Positions 13,778 through 23,385 of a stretch of DNA of 32,928 bases are shown here, piece by piece (position 1 is the stretch's first letter; each line of letters starts with the position of its first letter). The stretch comes from Rhodospirillales bacterium (GTDB lineage: Bacteria; Pseudomonadota; Alphaproteobacteria; Reyranellales; Reyranellaceae). The stretch covers positions 1-32,928 of the forward strand of contig JABMNB010000397.1 in the NCBI GenBank assembly GCA_013205335.1, in the 5' to 3' direction. The position numbers and the translations under genes are program-made. The notes under the pieces were generated by a model that saw only the letters and a list, made by a program, of their open reading frames with translations, was not told where the DNA came from and ran no database searches.

Positions 13778-15853
13778 TCAGGCCGCCTGACGCCTCCTGG
13801 TCTCCTCGACGATTCGTTCGGCCGTCCGTCCGGCGAGTTCCTGCAAGTGGTCGAACTCGGTCCTGAAGCTGCCGATGCCTTGGGTGACTGACCGGATTTC
13901 CACGATCAGGTCGGCGATCTCAGCCTCCGGCATCAGGGCCGAGACCTCGTCCCATCCCGGCCAGTCCGGACGGGCATCGTAGCCAAGGAGCTGGCCGCGG
14001 CGGCCCGAGATCAGCCGCTGCAATCGCGGCGTCGACTCAGCTGGCCCGGCCACCGTCACTCTCAGGATGGGTTCCAGCAGCACCGGTTTGCACTTGGACA
14101 TGGCCTCGCTCATGGCGATGCGCGCGGCCATCTTGAACGACATCTCTGAACTGTCGACGGCATGGTACTGGCCGTCGAACAGGGTCACTTCGAGATCGAC
14201 GACGGGTTGGCCGAGCGGCCCTTCCTTCAGGTATTCGAACACACCTTCTTCCACGGCGGGAATGAAGTTGCGCGGTACGACCCCGCCCACGACCTTATCG
14301 ACGAACCGAAAGCCCGACCCGCGCGGCAATGGCTTGATCTCGATCTTGACGTCCGCGAACTGGCCGTGGCCGCCGGTCTGCCGCTTGTAGCGCGCATGCT
14401 GGTGTGTGCAGGCCTGGATTGTCTCGCGATAGGCGACGCGCGGTGTCGTCATGTCGACGGCGACGTTGTACCGGCCGGCCAGCTTGTCGACGGCGACCTT
14501 CAGGTGCATTTCGCCCTGGCCCTTGAGCAGCAGCTCGTGGGTCTCGCCGCGGGCCTCGAAGGAAAGCGAGGGATCCTCCTCGACGAGCTTGTGCAGGGCG
14601 CCGGAGAGTTTCACCTCGTCGTTCCTGTTGCGAGCCGACAGGGCCAGGCCGAACACGGGGGCATCGGCTGCCGGAAAATCGGCCGATGCGGCGATGCCGG
14701 AAGGGCTGAGCGTCTGTCCCGACGACAGCGCTTCGACCTTGGCCAGCGCCACGATCTCGCCGGCGCGCGCCTCCGCGATCTTGTCGAGCCTCTGCCCGAA
14801 GGGGCGCAGGATCGTGCCGACCCGGTGGCCGCCGACAGATTGGCCCTCGCCCAGCGCGCCGGACCAGATGCGGCAGATCGAGAGCTTGCCGGCATGGCTC
14901 TGATGCAGAACCTTGAAGCACTCGGCCATGGGCGCGCCGTTCGAGGCCAGGGCGCGGCGCTTCGCCGTCACCTCGACGAATGGCGTATCGTGACGCAGCG
15001 CCTTGAGGAGGCGTCGCACGCCGTTCTCGCGGTCACCGGCGCCCAGCAGGACCTGCGCGATCTGATCCGAACCGAACTCTTCGTGAAGGTCGCGATAGAT
15101 CAGCGATTTCTCCGGCGCGATATCCTCGACCAGCTGTTCGAGCAGCGTGTCGTCGAACTCCGAGAGCGTTTCCAGCATGTCGCGTCGTGCCTCGGCCTCG
15201 CGCGGCAGCACCTCCGCCGGCATCTCGATCAGGTCGGACGCGCCACTGTTCTTGTAGCGATAGGCGAGCTCGCTCACGAGATCGACATAGCCCACGGTCT
15301 CCTCTCTGCCGTCGGCCGCGGGTCGGCGGACCGGCACCTGTCGCAGCAGCAGCTTCCGCCGCGACACCGACTGCAGCGCCGACAGCATGTCGCGCACGCG
15401 GACCTCGGCGGAGTCGATCTTGTTGACGAAGATGATGTGCGGGATGTGCCGGTCCTCAATGTATTTGAGGAGCGGCGTCAGCGCCATCACGCGCTCTGTC
15501 GAGGGCTCGCAGACCAGGACCGCCGCGTCGCACACCGCGAGGGCGGCGAAGGCATCATGTTGGAATTCGATCGAACCCGGCGCGTCGAGAAAGGTCCACT
15601 GGTCGCCGAGATAGTCGGCCGAGGCCACGTTGATCTCGGTGCCCATGCTGCGCTTGCGCGACTCAGCGGCTCCATCGCCAATCGAGGTGCCCGCGCGAGT
15701 AGACCCGCGCCGGCCGATGGCTCCCGTGGCGTAGAGAATGCTCTCGAGCAGGCTGGTCTTGCCTGACAGATACGGTCCGCACAGCGCCACCACGCGATGC
15801 GCACCGCTGCCTGGTCTGCCGCCGGTGATCGTCTCCGTTTTGAATTCGGCCAT
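13778..15853 (-). CDS. Elongation factor G-like GTPase (FusA paralogue)
   Basis: A 691-residue translational GTPase with all EF-G domains. G motifs are GPYLSGKT (26-33), DAPG (90-93) and NKID (144-147). Domain IV has YHAVDSSEMSFKMAARIAMSEAM followed by LLEPILRVTV. It is not the housekeeping EF-G: the switch II motif reads DAPGSIEF, where canonical EF-G has DTPGHVDF, so the catalytic His is replaced by Ser, and switch I is diverged. Such paralogues occur widely in alphaproteobacteria and their role is unclear. An AAGGAGGAC lies nine bases before the ATG. The region upstream carries a LacI-type palindrome. Downstream, 98 bases away, is the putative selenoprotein gene. Confidence 0.9.
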   Translation of the reverse strand: MAEFKTETITGGRPGSGAHRVVALCGPYLSGKTSLLESILYATGAIGRRGSTRAGTSIGDGAAESRKRSMGTEINVASADYLGDQWTFLDAPGSIEFQHDAFAALAVCDAAVLVCEPSTERVMALTPLLKYIEDRHIPHIIFVNKIDSAEVRVRDMLSALQSVSRRKLLLRQVPVRRPAADGREETVGYVDLVSELAYRYKNSGASDLIEMPAEVLPREAEARRDMLETLSEFDDTLLEQLVEDIAPEKSLIYRDLHEEFGSDQIAQVLLGAGDRENGVRRLLKALRHDTPFVEVTAKRRALASNGAPMAECFKVLHQSHAGKLSICRIWSGALGEGQSVGGHRVGTILRPFGQRLDKIAEARAGEIVALAKVEALSSGQTLSPSGIAASADFPAADAPVFGLALSARNRNDEVKLSGALHKLVEEDPSLSFEARGETHELLLKGQGEMHLKVAVDKLAGRYNVAVDMTTPRVAYRETIQACTHQHARYKRQTGGHGQFADVKIEIKPLPRGSGFRFVDKVVGGVVPRNFIPAVEEGVFEYLKEGPLGQPVVDLEVTLFDGQYHAVDSSEMSFKMAARIAMSEAMSKCKPVLLEPILRVTVAGPAESTPRLQRLISGRRGQLLGYDARPDWPGWDEVSALMPEAEIADLIVEIRSVTQGIGSFRTEFDHLQELAGRTAERIVEETRRRQAA

Positions 15854-15912
15854 GACAACGTCCTCCTTCTTCGCAAAAAGCGCAGAAGCTCCGGACGAAA
15901 GTCGCGGATAGA

Positions 15913-15924
15913 GGTAGCGCTACC
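15913..15924. promoter_or_regulatory. Palindrome GGTAGCGCTACC, candidate LacI-family operator
   Basis: A perfect 12-bp palindrome with the central AGCGCT typical of LacI/GalR-family operators, about 60 bases upstream of the EF-G-like start codon. Flanking TCCGGAC copies (near 15894 and 15931) sit on both sides. No LacI-family gene is in the window, so the assignment is by pattern only. Confidence 0.35.
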
Positions 15925-15966
15925 GAACGTTCCGGACGGAGCGAAGCCTGTTTGTCATGAAAATGG

Positions 15967-16010
15967 TTTCATCCCCGCCCATGCGAGTCAAACACTGGGC
16001 GGGGACGAAA
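15967..16010 (-). terminator. Long GC-rich hairpin after aspC, possible terminator
   Basis: TTTCATCCCCGCCCA (15967-15981) and TGGGCGGGGACGAAA (15996-16010) form a 15-bp stem with one mismatch and a 14-base loop, starting 15 bases after the aminotransferase stop codon on the minus strand. The stem's own flanks give only a weak T-stretch (CCATTTTC), so it is either a poor intrinsic terminator or an RNA-stabilising 3' hairpin. Confidence 0.5.
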
Positions 16011-16024
16011 TAGGTCAGCAACGC

Positions 16025-17269
<1,245 letters not shown>

Positions 17270-17356
17270 CTAGTCGCGACGCAGGCTTTCCGCAAGGCAA
17301 CGGCCTCCTATTTCTCGTCAGGCGAGCCGTAGCGCTGCTAAGGCTGAGCGGGCGGC

Positions 17357-17560
17357 ATGCCGTTTCCGCCGGTTCCCTTCCGGCAGCTGATCTCGCCGGC
17401 CTTCATTGCCCTGGTGAACGTGCTCATCCTCTTTCCGATGGTGCTGACGATCATCGACCTGGCCGGCAGCGTGAACCGGCATGTCTTCGTCCTGACCCCC
17501 ACGCCGGCGGCGCGAGAACTTCGAGGAAAAGGCGGTCGCTTGAGCGGGACGGCTCGCTAG
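17357..17560 (+). CDS. Possible small single-span membrane protein
   Basis: A 67-codon ORF in the 329-base gap between aspC and the transglutaminase-like gene. It starts with ATG and has one convincing hydrophobic segment (ISPAFIALVNVLILFPMVLTIIDLAG, residues about 12-37) followed by a basic tail. No strong ribosome binding site is seen, and its stop overlaps the stop of the convergent transglutaminase-like gene (CTAG). I do not recognise it. It could be a genuine small membrane protein, a remnant of a larger one, or chance. The rest of the gap shows nothing I can name. Confidence 0.35.
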   Translation: MPFPPVPFRQLISPAFIALVNVLILFPMVLTIIDLAGSVNRHVFVLTPTPAARELRGKGGRLSGTAR

Positions 17561-18375
17561 TCGACGAGGCGTACCGCCGCCTCGACAGTCATCTTTGCGT
17601 CGCCGAAGCCGACGCGGCGTCCGCTGACCGGAGCAGCATCGCGGTAGTCGAGGCCAACGGCGACGCGAAGACTGTCGCCGCGCGGGCTGATGCCGTTGGC
17701 GGGATCGAAGCCGACCCATTCGAGGCCCGGCACCCAGGCTTCCGCCCAGGAGTGGCTGGTCTGGCCCACATGCAGTTCCGGATCGTCGTTGCGCAGATAG
17801 CCGCTGACGTAGCGGGCCGGCACGCCGAGCCGGCGGCAGCAGGCAATGAAGATGTGGGCCTCGTCCTGGGCTACGCCGGCGCCGCGGGTCAGCGCCTCGG
17901 CCGCCGACGTGTCCACCGTAGAAGCGCCGGTCCTGTAGGCCACGCGATCCGAAATGCGCGCCATCAACTCGTGCAGGACGGCGACACGGCGTTCCGGATC
18001 TGCGGCGCGCTCGGCAAGACCCGCGATCAAGGTGTCGAAGCTCGCATCGTGCCGCGCCAGGCCCGTATTGCGCAGCCAGAACGGTGCCGGGAGCGTTGGT
18101 TGCTCGACATAGCGCAGCCATTGATCGGCGCCGCTGTATTCGTAGATGCCGTTCACCACGATCTCGACGCTGTCGTGCTGTTGGGCGACCGAGAAGGTCG
18201 TCACCTGGTTGCCATGACCGTCCGTCCATTCGGAACGTTTGCCGGGACCGTCGATCCGCCAGGACACCAGGCGCTGCGCTGCCGCGGGCTTGGGCGTGAG
18301 CCGGACGTCGTGGATCGAATGGCCGGAGGGCTGGTCGAACTGGAAGCGCGTGGCATGGTGGACGGAGAAGCGCAT
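17557..18375 (-). CDS. Transglutaminase-like family protein lacking the expected catalytic Cys
   Basis: A 272-residue protein with the N-terminal beta domain of bacterial transglutaminase-like proteins (MRFSVHHATRFQFDQPSGHSIHDVRLTP) and the papain-like core. The core normally reads GVCxDxAH, but here it is GAGVAQDEAHIFIACCRRLGVPARYVSGYL, with Ala169 at the Cys position. The His (TSHSWAEAW, His209) and Asp (VGFDPANG, Asp224) are kept. The codon is GCC, so this is not a one-letter reading error. It is the last gene of the ATP-grasp / alpha-E / transglutaminase operon, eight bases after alpha-E. Amidase-type activity is therefore doubtful unless the following CysCys takes over. The start at 18375 is preferred to a track start at an ATT. 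Confidence 0.85.
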   Translation of the reverse strand: MRFSVHHATRFQFDQPSGHSIHDVRLTPKPAAAQRLVSWRIDGPGKRSEWTDGHGNQVTTFSVAQQHDSVEIVVNGIYEYSGADQWLRYVEQPTLPAPFWLRNTGLARHDASFDTLIAGLAERAADPERRVAVLHELMARISDRVAYRTGASTVDTSAAEALTRGAGVAQDEAHIFIACCRRLGVPARYVSGYLRNDDPELHVGQTSHSWAEAWVPGLEWVGFDPANGISPRGDSLRVAVGLDYRDAAPVSGRRVGFGDAKMTVEAAVRLVD

Positions 18376-18383
18376 GATCCTGA

Positions 18384-19316
18384 TCAATCCAGAAGGAACT
18401 GTCGGCCGATTTCTTCCGACAGCGTGCTGATGTCGCCACGCAGCTGGCCCAGGAACGTCGCCAGGCCGATCTCAAAGACCCGATCGATGCGCGCATAGCG
18501 CAGCCGAGCATGCAACTCGCCCGCCAGCCGGTCTGCCTCGCCGCGCGTGCCGTAGGCATCGGCCAGTTCGCGCATGTTGAGGTCTACCATCCACAGACAG
18601 TGATGGACCGAGCGCGGCACGTCGCGCCGCAGCATCATCAGCTCCGCGACTTTCATGGGATTCAGCGAGCTGCGGTAGATGCGCCGATAGGTGCGCACGG
18701 CGCCAATGCAGGCCAGGAGTTCGGACCAGGCGAAGTAGTCGAGGCCCTCGGCGCTGGGATTGCCGTCCGGCCGCAGCAGATGGAACTTCACGTCGAGGAT
18801 GCGGCCGGTATTGTCGGCGCGCTCGAGGAAAGCCCCGAGCTGCAAGAAATTGTTGGCCTCGTCGCGCAGCAGCGTCACCTGCGCGGCGCCGAAGATCATC
18901 ACCGCCTGCTTCTTCACCGACTCGATCAGCGCACCGCGATCCAGGTTCGCCCGCTTGCCGCGCAGGCGGGCGCTCAGCTCCAGCCAGAGTGCGTTCAGGC
19001 TCTCCCACACGTCGACCGTGATGTTGTTGCGTTCTTCGCGGGCGTTGCGCCGCGCCGCGGCGATCGAATTGACGATCGAGGAAGGGTTGTTCTCGTCGAG
19101 CACCAGGAAGTCGATCAGGCTTGCGAGTCGCTGGCCCTGAGCCTGGCTCTGGCGGAACTCGTCCTCCATGCCGAAGATCGCCGCGACGCCCGCCGCCTCC
19201 TCGCCGCGCGACTGCAGGGCCATGCGCTGGGTCGCCTCGATCAGCCGCGCCGTCGACTTGGCGCGCTGCAGGTAGCGACCCATCCAGTAGAGATTCTTGG
19301 CAGTGCTGCTTAGCAT
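18384..19316 (-). CDS. Alpha-E domain-containing protein
   Basis: A 310-residue, almost entirely helical protein of the alpha-E family. It opens with the diagnostic MLSSTAKNLYWMGRYLQRAKSTARLIE and continues with FLQLGAFLERADNTGRILDVKFHLL, where the ER-x-x-NT motif appears a second time. Alpha-E proteins are encoded with circularly permuted ATP-grasp and transglutaminase-like proteins in predicted peptide or amide modification systems; their own activity is unknown. The track ORF runs to 19724, but the ATG at 19316, eight bases after the ATP-grasp stop, is the family start. The following transglutaminase-like gene begins eight bases downstream. Confidence 0.92.
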   Translation of the reverse strand: MLSSTAKNLYWMGRYLQRAKSTARLIEATQRMALQSRGEEAAGVAAIFGMEDEFRQSQAQGQRLASLIDFLVLDENNPSSIVNSIAAARRNAREERNNITVDVWESLNALWLELSARLRGKRANLDRGALIESVKKQAVMIFGAAQVTLLRDEANNFLQLGAFLERADNTGRILDVKFHLLRPDGNPSAEGLDYFAWSELLACIGAVRTYRRIYRSSLNPMKVAELMMLRRDVPRSVHHCLWMVDLNMRELADAYGTRGEADRLAGELHARLRYARIDRVFEIGLATFLGQLRGDISTLSEEIGRQFLLD

Positions 19317-19324
19317 CGGCGGGC

Positions 19325-20761
19325 CTACCTGCCGTCCGCTTCGTCGGGGGCCAGTACCCAGGTGTCCTTGGTTCCGCCGCCCTGGCTCGAATTGACGACG
19401 AGAGACCCTTCCTTTAGGGCGACGCGGGTGAGGCCGCCCGGAACGATGGTGATCTTCTTGCCCGAGAGCACGAACGGGCGCAGATCGACATGCCGGGGCG
19501 CCACGCCCTGGTTCACGAAGGTCGGGCAGGTCGACAGGGCCAGCGTCGGCTGGGCGATATAGTTGTCCGGCCGCGCCTTCAGGAGCGCCGTGAATTCCTC
19601 GATCTCGGCCTTGCTCGAAGTCGGGCCGACCAGCATGCCCTTGCCACCCGATCCATGAATTTCCTTCACGACGATCTCGGACAGGTGTTCGAGCACGTAC
19701 TTGTAGTCGTCGGCCCGGTCGCATCGCCAGGTCGGCACGTTCTGCAGGATCGGCTCCTCGCCGAGATAGAAGCGGACCATCTCGGGGACATACGTATAAG
19801 TCGACTTGTCGTCGGCCACGCCGTTGCCCAGCGCATTCACGATGTTCACGCGGCCGGCGCGCAGCGCGCCCAGCAGGCCGGCGACGCCGAGGAACGAATC
19901 AGGTCGCATCGCCAGCGGATCGAGGAAGGCGTCGTCGACGCGACGGTAGATCACGTCGACGCGCTGGGGCCCGCGTGGCGTGCGCATGTAGACTCGGCTC
20001 TCGTCGACGAACAGGTCCGAGCCCTTCACCAGCTCGATGCCCATTTCATCGGCGAGGAAGGCATGCTCGAAATAGGCGCTGTTGTGATGGCCGGGCGTCA
20101 GCAGAACCACATTGGGTTCGTGGCCGTCGCTGAAGGACACCGACCTGAGCGTCGCCAGCAGTTCCTCGGAATAGTCGGCGACGGGCAGGACGCTCATCGC
20201 GGCGAAGAGCTCCGGCGCCAGCCGCATCATGACTTCGCGGTTTTCCAGGACGTAGGACACGCCGGACGGCGTGCGCACGTTGTCTTCGAGGACAAAGAAA
20301 TCCTTCTCGCCGACGCGGACGAGATCGATACCGGCGATATGCGCGTGCACGCCGCCCGGCAGTTGCAGGCCCTGCGCCATGGCGACGAACTCGCCATTCA
20401 TCAGGATTTGCTCTTCGGGGATCACGCCGGCGCGGCAGATATCGCGTTGGCCGTAGGCGTCGCTCAGGAAGGCGTTCAGGGCTCGGGCGCGCTGCGACAG
20501 GCCCTTGTGCAGGTACTGCCATTCGTCCCAGGCGATGACGCGCGGGATGATGTCGAAGGGGATCGTCGTTTCGGCACCCTCGGCCGCGCCGTAGGCACCG
20601 AAGGTGATGCCGTGCCGGCGGTAGAAGAGATCGACTTCGTTTCGCGTCGCCGCCACGCGTTCGGGCGAGGTGCGAGCCAGCCAGTCGGCGACACCGCGAT
20701 AGGGCTCTCGGATCGAACCGTCCGAGCCGGAATTCATCTCATCGAAGACCTTGGCTGCCAT
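19325..20761 (-). CDS. Circularly permuted type 2 ATP-grasp protein
   Basis: A 478-residue protein of the circularly permuted ATP-grasp family predicted to form amide bonds. Landmarks are FYRRHGITFGAYG, PFDIIPRVIAWDEW, FFVLEDNVRTPSGVSYVLENR, and the C-terminal VVKEIHGSGGKGMLVGP with HVDLRPFVL and VVNSSQGGGTKDTW. It is the first gene of a tight three-gene operon with alpha-E and a transglutaminase-like protein. The ATG at 20761 with GGGGG about 11 bases upstream is chosen; an in-frame ATG at 20788 is possible. Comparative work on amidoligases links this gene set to novel peptide synthesis or protein tagging, but no substrate is known. Confidence 0.92.
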   Translation of the reverse strand: MAAKVFDEMNSGSDGSIREPYRGVADWLARTSPERVAATRNEVDLFYRRHGITFGAYGAAEGAETTIPFDIIPRVIAWDEWQYLHKGLSQRARALNAFLSDAYGQRDICRAGVIPEEQILMNGEFVAMAQGLQLPGGVHAHIAGIDLVRVGEKDFFVLEDNVRTPSGVSYVLENREVMMRLAPELFAAMSVLPVADYSEELLATLRSVSFSDGHEPNVVLLTPGHHNSAYFEHAFLADEMGIELVKGSDLFVDESRVYMRTPRGPQRVDVIYRRVDDAFLDPLAMRPDSFLGVAGLLGALRAGRVNIVNALGNGVADDKSTYTYVPEMVRFYLGEEPILQNVPTWRCDRADDYKYVLEHLSEIVVKEIHGSGGKGMLVGPTSSKAEIEEFTALLKARPDNYIAQPTLALSTCPTFVNQGVAPRHVDLRPFVLSGKKITIVPGGLTRVALKEGSLVVNSSQGGGTKDTWVLAPDEADGR

Positions 20762-20859
20762 CCGGCATTTCACCCCCTGTCGAATCATCTTATAAGCAAT
20801 CGACGGGCCAACAAAGTGCCCTTGTGAACATCCCTTGAGACATCGGGCGGAGGTGCGGC

Positions 20860-21849
20860 ATGAAGCAGGTGCTGATCGATCGGTACGGGACGCCGTGGGA
20901 CGTGGCGCGTTGCGCCGACGTGCCAGACGTGGGCGAACCGGCGGCCGACGAAGTCGTCTTCGACGTGCTGGCCTTCCCCATCAATCCCGCGGACATGTGG
21001 TTCTGCAAGGGGAGCTACCGGCTGAAGCCGCCCTTGCCGGCAACGCCCGGCGCGGAATGCGTCGGTCGGGTCGCGGCGGTCGGTTCGGCCGTGAAGCACG
21101 TTAAGACGGGCGATCTGGTGATCAACCTGCAGCGCGAAAACTGGACGCAGAGGCGCCGCGTGAAGGGCGACGACGCCATTCCGTTACCGTCGGGCATCGA
21201 TCTGCGACAGGCCGCGATGGTGCGCATCAACCCGCCGACGGCGCAGCTCATGCTGTCGGATTTCGTCGATCTCGGTGCCGGTGAATGGGTCATCCAGAAT
21301 GTGGCCAACTCCGCGGTCGGACGGTTGCTTATCGTGCAGGCCCACCAGCGCGGCCTGCGTACGGTGAATGTCGTGCGCCGCGCGGACCTCACGGACGAGC
21401 TGAAGACGTTGGGCGCGGATGTCGTCCTGGTCGATGGTGACGGTCTCGCCGAGCGCGTCGCTCAGGCGACGGGAAATGCGGCCATTCGGCTTGGCGTGGA
21501 GGCGGTCGGCGGCGCCGCAACGGGCCGCATCGTCGACTGCGTCGCGACCGAGGGCACCGTCGTTCATTACGGGTCGATGAGCGGCGAGGATCCCAAGGTA
21601 ACGCGCAGCAATTTCATCTATCGCGGGGTCAAGCTGACGGGGTTCATGCTGGGCCGGGGGCTCGCCAAGCGCAGCGCGGCCAAGATCCGAGAGATCTATG
21701 CCGGGTTGGCCACGCAAGTGATGGCGGGCACGCTTTACGCGCCTGTCGACACGGTCTATCCGATCGAGAAGATCAAGGATGCCCTGGCCCACGCCGACAG
21801 GGGCGGGCGCAACGGCAAGATCCTGGTGGCGCCCAACGGCGCGATTTGA
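20860..21849 (+). CDS. Medium-chain dehydrogenase/reductase (quinone or enoyl reductase type)
   Basis: A 329-residue NADPH-dependent MDR enzyme without catalytic-zinc ligands. The GroES-like N-terminal half contains FPINPADMWFCKGSY and PGAECVGRVAAVG. The Rossmann half contains WVIQNVANSAVGRLLIVQAHQRGLRTVNVVRR, similar to the mitochondrial-type 2-enoyl thioester reductases (MECR/ETR). GGAGG lies about six bases before the ATG. It is divergent from the ATP-grasp operon, with a 98-base gap, and is followed after 16 bases by an NTF2-like gene. The exact substrate (enoyl-CoA, quinone or other) is not determinable. Confidence 0.88.
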   Translation: MKQVLIDRYGTPWDVARCADVPDVGEPAADEVVFDVLAFPINPADMWFCKGSYRLKPPLPATPGAECVGRVAAVGSAVKHVKTGDLVINLQRENWTQRRRVKGDDAIPLPSGIDLRQAAMVRINPPTAQLMLSDFVDLGAGEWVIQNVANSAVGRLLIVQAHQRGLRTVNVVRRADLTDELKTLGADVVLVDGDGLAERVAQATGNAAIRLGVEAVGGAATGRIVDCVATEGTVVHYGSMSGEDPKVTRSNFIYRGVKLTGFMLGRGLAKRSAAKIREIYAGLATQVMAGTLYAPVDTVYPIEKIKDALAHADRGGRNGKILVAPNGAI

Positions 21850-21865
21850 ACGAGGGAGCAGGCAG

Positions 21866-22246
21866 ATGAATTCCGACGTCGCAGCGATCGAGAAGGTACT
21901 TCAGGTCTATTTCGACGGCCTGCACGAGGGCGACACGAAGAAGCTCGGCGAGGCGTTCCATCCTGCCTCGCACCTGTACAGCGCCGGCCCCGACGGAAAG
22001 GCCGCGGACATGCCGCTAGCCGATTGGTTCAAGATGGTGGAAGGCCGTCCGTCGGCCAAATCGAAGGGCAGCGCCCGGGCCGATCGCATCGTGTCGATCG
22101 ACTTTTCAGGCCCGGCGACCGCCTTTGCCAAGGTCGAGTGCCAGATCCCGCCGCGCTACTTCACGGACTATCTAACCCTGCTCAAGGTGGATGGCCGTTG
22201 GCAGGTCATTGCCAAGGCCTTCCACACGGTCACGCGCGACGCCTGA
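21866..22246 (+). CDS. NTF2-like (lumazine-binding-like) protein
   Basis: A 126-residue NTF2-fold protein: VLQVYFDGLHEGDTKKLGEAFHPASHLYS, a central ADWFKMVEGRPSAK and the closing strands YFTDYLTLLKVDGRWQVIAKAFHTV, as in the putative lumazine-binding group. The ATG at 21866 is preceded by GGGAGCAGGC. It follows the MDR gene by 16 bases and is probably co-transcribed. Activity is unknown. The 173 bases between it and the convergent PHP gene show no gene or clear terminator. Confidence 0.82.
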   Translation: MNSDVAAIEKVLQVYFDGLHEGDTKKLGEAFHPASHLYSAGPDGKAADMPLADWFKMVEGRPSAKSKGSARADRIVSIDFSGPATAFAKVECQIPPRYFTDYLTLLKVDGRWQVIAKAFHTVTRDA

Positions 22247-22419
22247 ACCTCGCGGACAACGGCGCCATGAAGCGTCCACCGGTGTGCGCAATCGGGATGC
22301 CGCCGGGGTCCAAGTCGAGCCGGAGCAGGGTGCTGCGACAGTGATGCTTGTCTTCGAGAATGCGACTCGGATGAGTGATGCGCCTGATGACGGACAAGCC
22401 GCCGACGATCGGGCAAGAA

Positions 22420-23325
22420 CTATTTGTCGAACCAGATCGGGTTGCTCCAGGCGCGGCGCCCTCGGTCGTCGACCACAACGATCCGCGCATGGCCACCGCG
22501 GCGCACGCGGTCGAGCGGCAGACGCGACTTCGTGAGGTCGATACCGATTTCATGGGCGGCCTTCGAGCCGCGACCAAGAACCATGATTGCGGCCGCCGGG
22601 CTGCATTCGATCTCGATCGCGTCACCGTCGTGGGCGATCGAGTGGAGGAGCGGCCCCTGGCTCGAGTAGTAGTGGCCGTGCTTGAGCGCATCGACGAGAG
22701 CATCGGGATCGCGCGAGGGCGCTCTGACCATGACCCAGCCGCCAAAAGCATCGTCGAAATGGAAATGCGCATCGTCGCTGGCGCAGCCGGTCAGGCGGCG
22801 GCCTTGGCTGAGGAGCTGATCGAGCAGGTTCCAACCGTCGCCGCGATCGTTCTTGATGGCGCTGGTGTGATTGTAGATCTCGACGGCGTGGGCGGCTTCG
22901 ATCGCGTCGGCATCGCCGACCGTCAGGCCATACCAGGCCGGGTGCACCAGGGTGACGAAGGCGCCGGAGGCAGCGCAGCGCGCGGCGATCTCGGACGCGC
23001 TCTCGCCGGGGAGGGTGGCGGTAAAGTCGAGCGGCAGGCCAGTTGCCAGGATGTGCCAGGTTTCGCCCAAGGCGGTGGCGGGGACATGCATCTCCGCGCC
23101 CAGGATCGTGGTGAATGCATCGGTCCGGAAGGGCCGCGTGTCGGTGACCGGAAAGTCGTAGATCGGGAGGAAGTGATCGGTCAGGGTGATGAAATCGTAG
23201 CCGGCCTCGCGGTAGGCAGCGCAAACGGCCTCGACGCCAAGTCGACCGTCAGACCGGGTGGAGTGGCAGTGGAGATTGCCACGGTAGAATTGCCCCGGCT
23301 GAGCGAATGTCTCGATTTCTCGCAC
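22420..23325 (-). CDS. PHP-domain metallohydrolase (CehA/McbA-like)
   Basis: A 301-residue enzyme with the PHP metal-binding pattern: YRGNLHCHSTRSDG (His19, His21), FITLTDHF, ILGAEMHV, TLVHPAWYG and the C-terminal ASDDAHFHFDD. This fold binds two or three metals and hydrolyses phosphoesters and, in CehA-type members, other esters or carbamates. The GTG at 23325 is chosen because AAAGGAG lies seven bases upstream. The track start at 23385 adds residues unlike the family. It is divergent from the HD-domain gene across an AT-rich gap. Proximity to the phosphonate-type genes suggests a phosphoester substrate, which is inference. Confidence 0.85.
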   Translation of the reverse strand: MREIETFAQPGQFYRGNLHCHSTRSDGRLGVEAVCAAYREAGYDFITLTDHFLPIYDFPVTDTRPFRTDAFTTILGAEMHVPATALGETWHILATGLPLDFTATLPGESASEIAARCAASGAFVTLVHPAWYGLTVGDADAIEAAHAVEIYNHTSAIKNDRGDGWNLLDQLLSQGRRLTGCASDDAHFHFDDAFGGWVMVRAPSRDPDALVDALKHGHYYSSQGPLLHSIAHDGDAIEIECSPAAAIMVLGRGSKAAHEIGIDLTKSRLPLDRVRRGGHARIVVVDDRGRRAWSNPIWFDK

Positions 23326-23385
23326 GCTTCGACTCCTTTGATCGACTTGCCGCAGGCATCGCCAGAATCGACACTTGCTGATCAC

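Noticed and set aside
14162-15766. 534-residue plus-strand ORF
   Set aside because: It lies antisense over the EF-G-like gene, has shadow composition rich in Arg, Gly, His and Asp, and contains no recognisable motif.
15983-15994. 12-mer TGTTTGACTCGC shared between the small RNA region (5837-5848) and the loop of the hairpin after aspC
   Set aside because: Tens of exact 12-base matches are expected by chance in a 33-kb window on two strands, and the flanks do not match.
19490-20827. 445-residue plus-strand ORF
   Set aside because: It is a shadow of the ATP-grasp gene, and the encoded sequence has no family resemblance.
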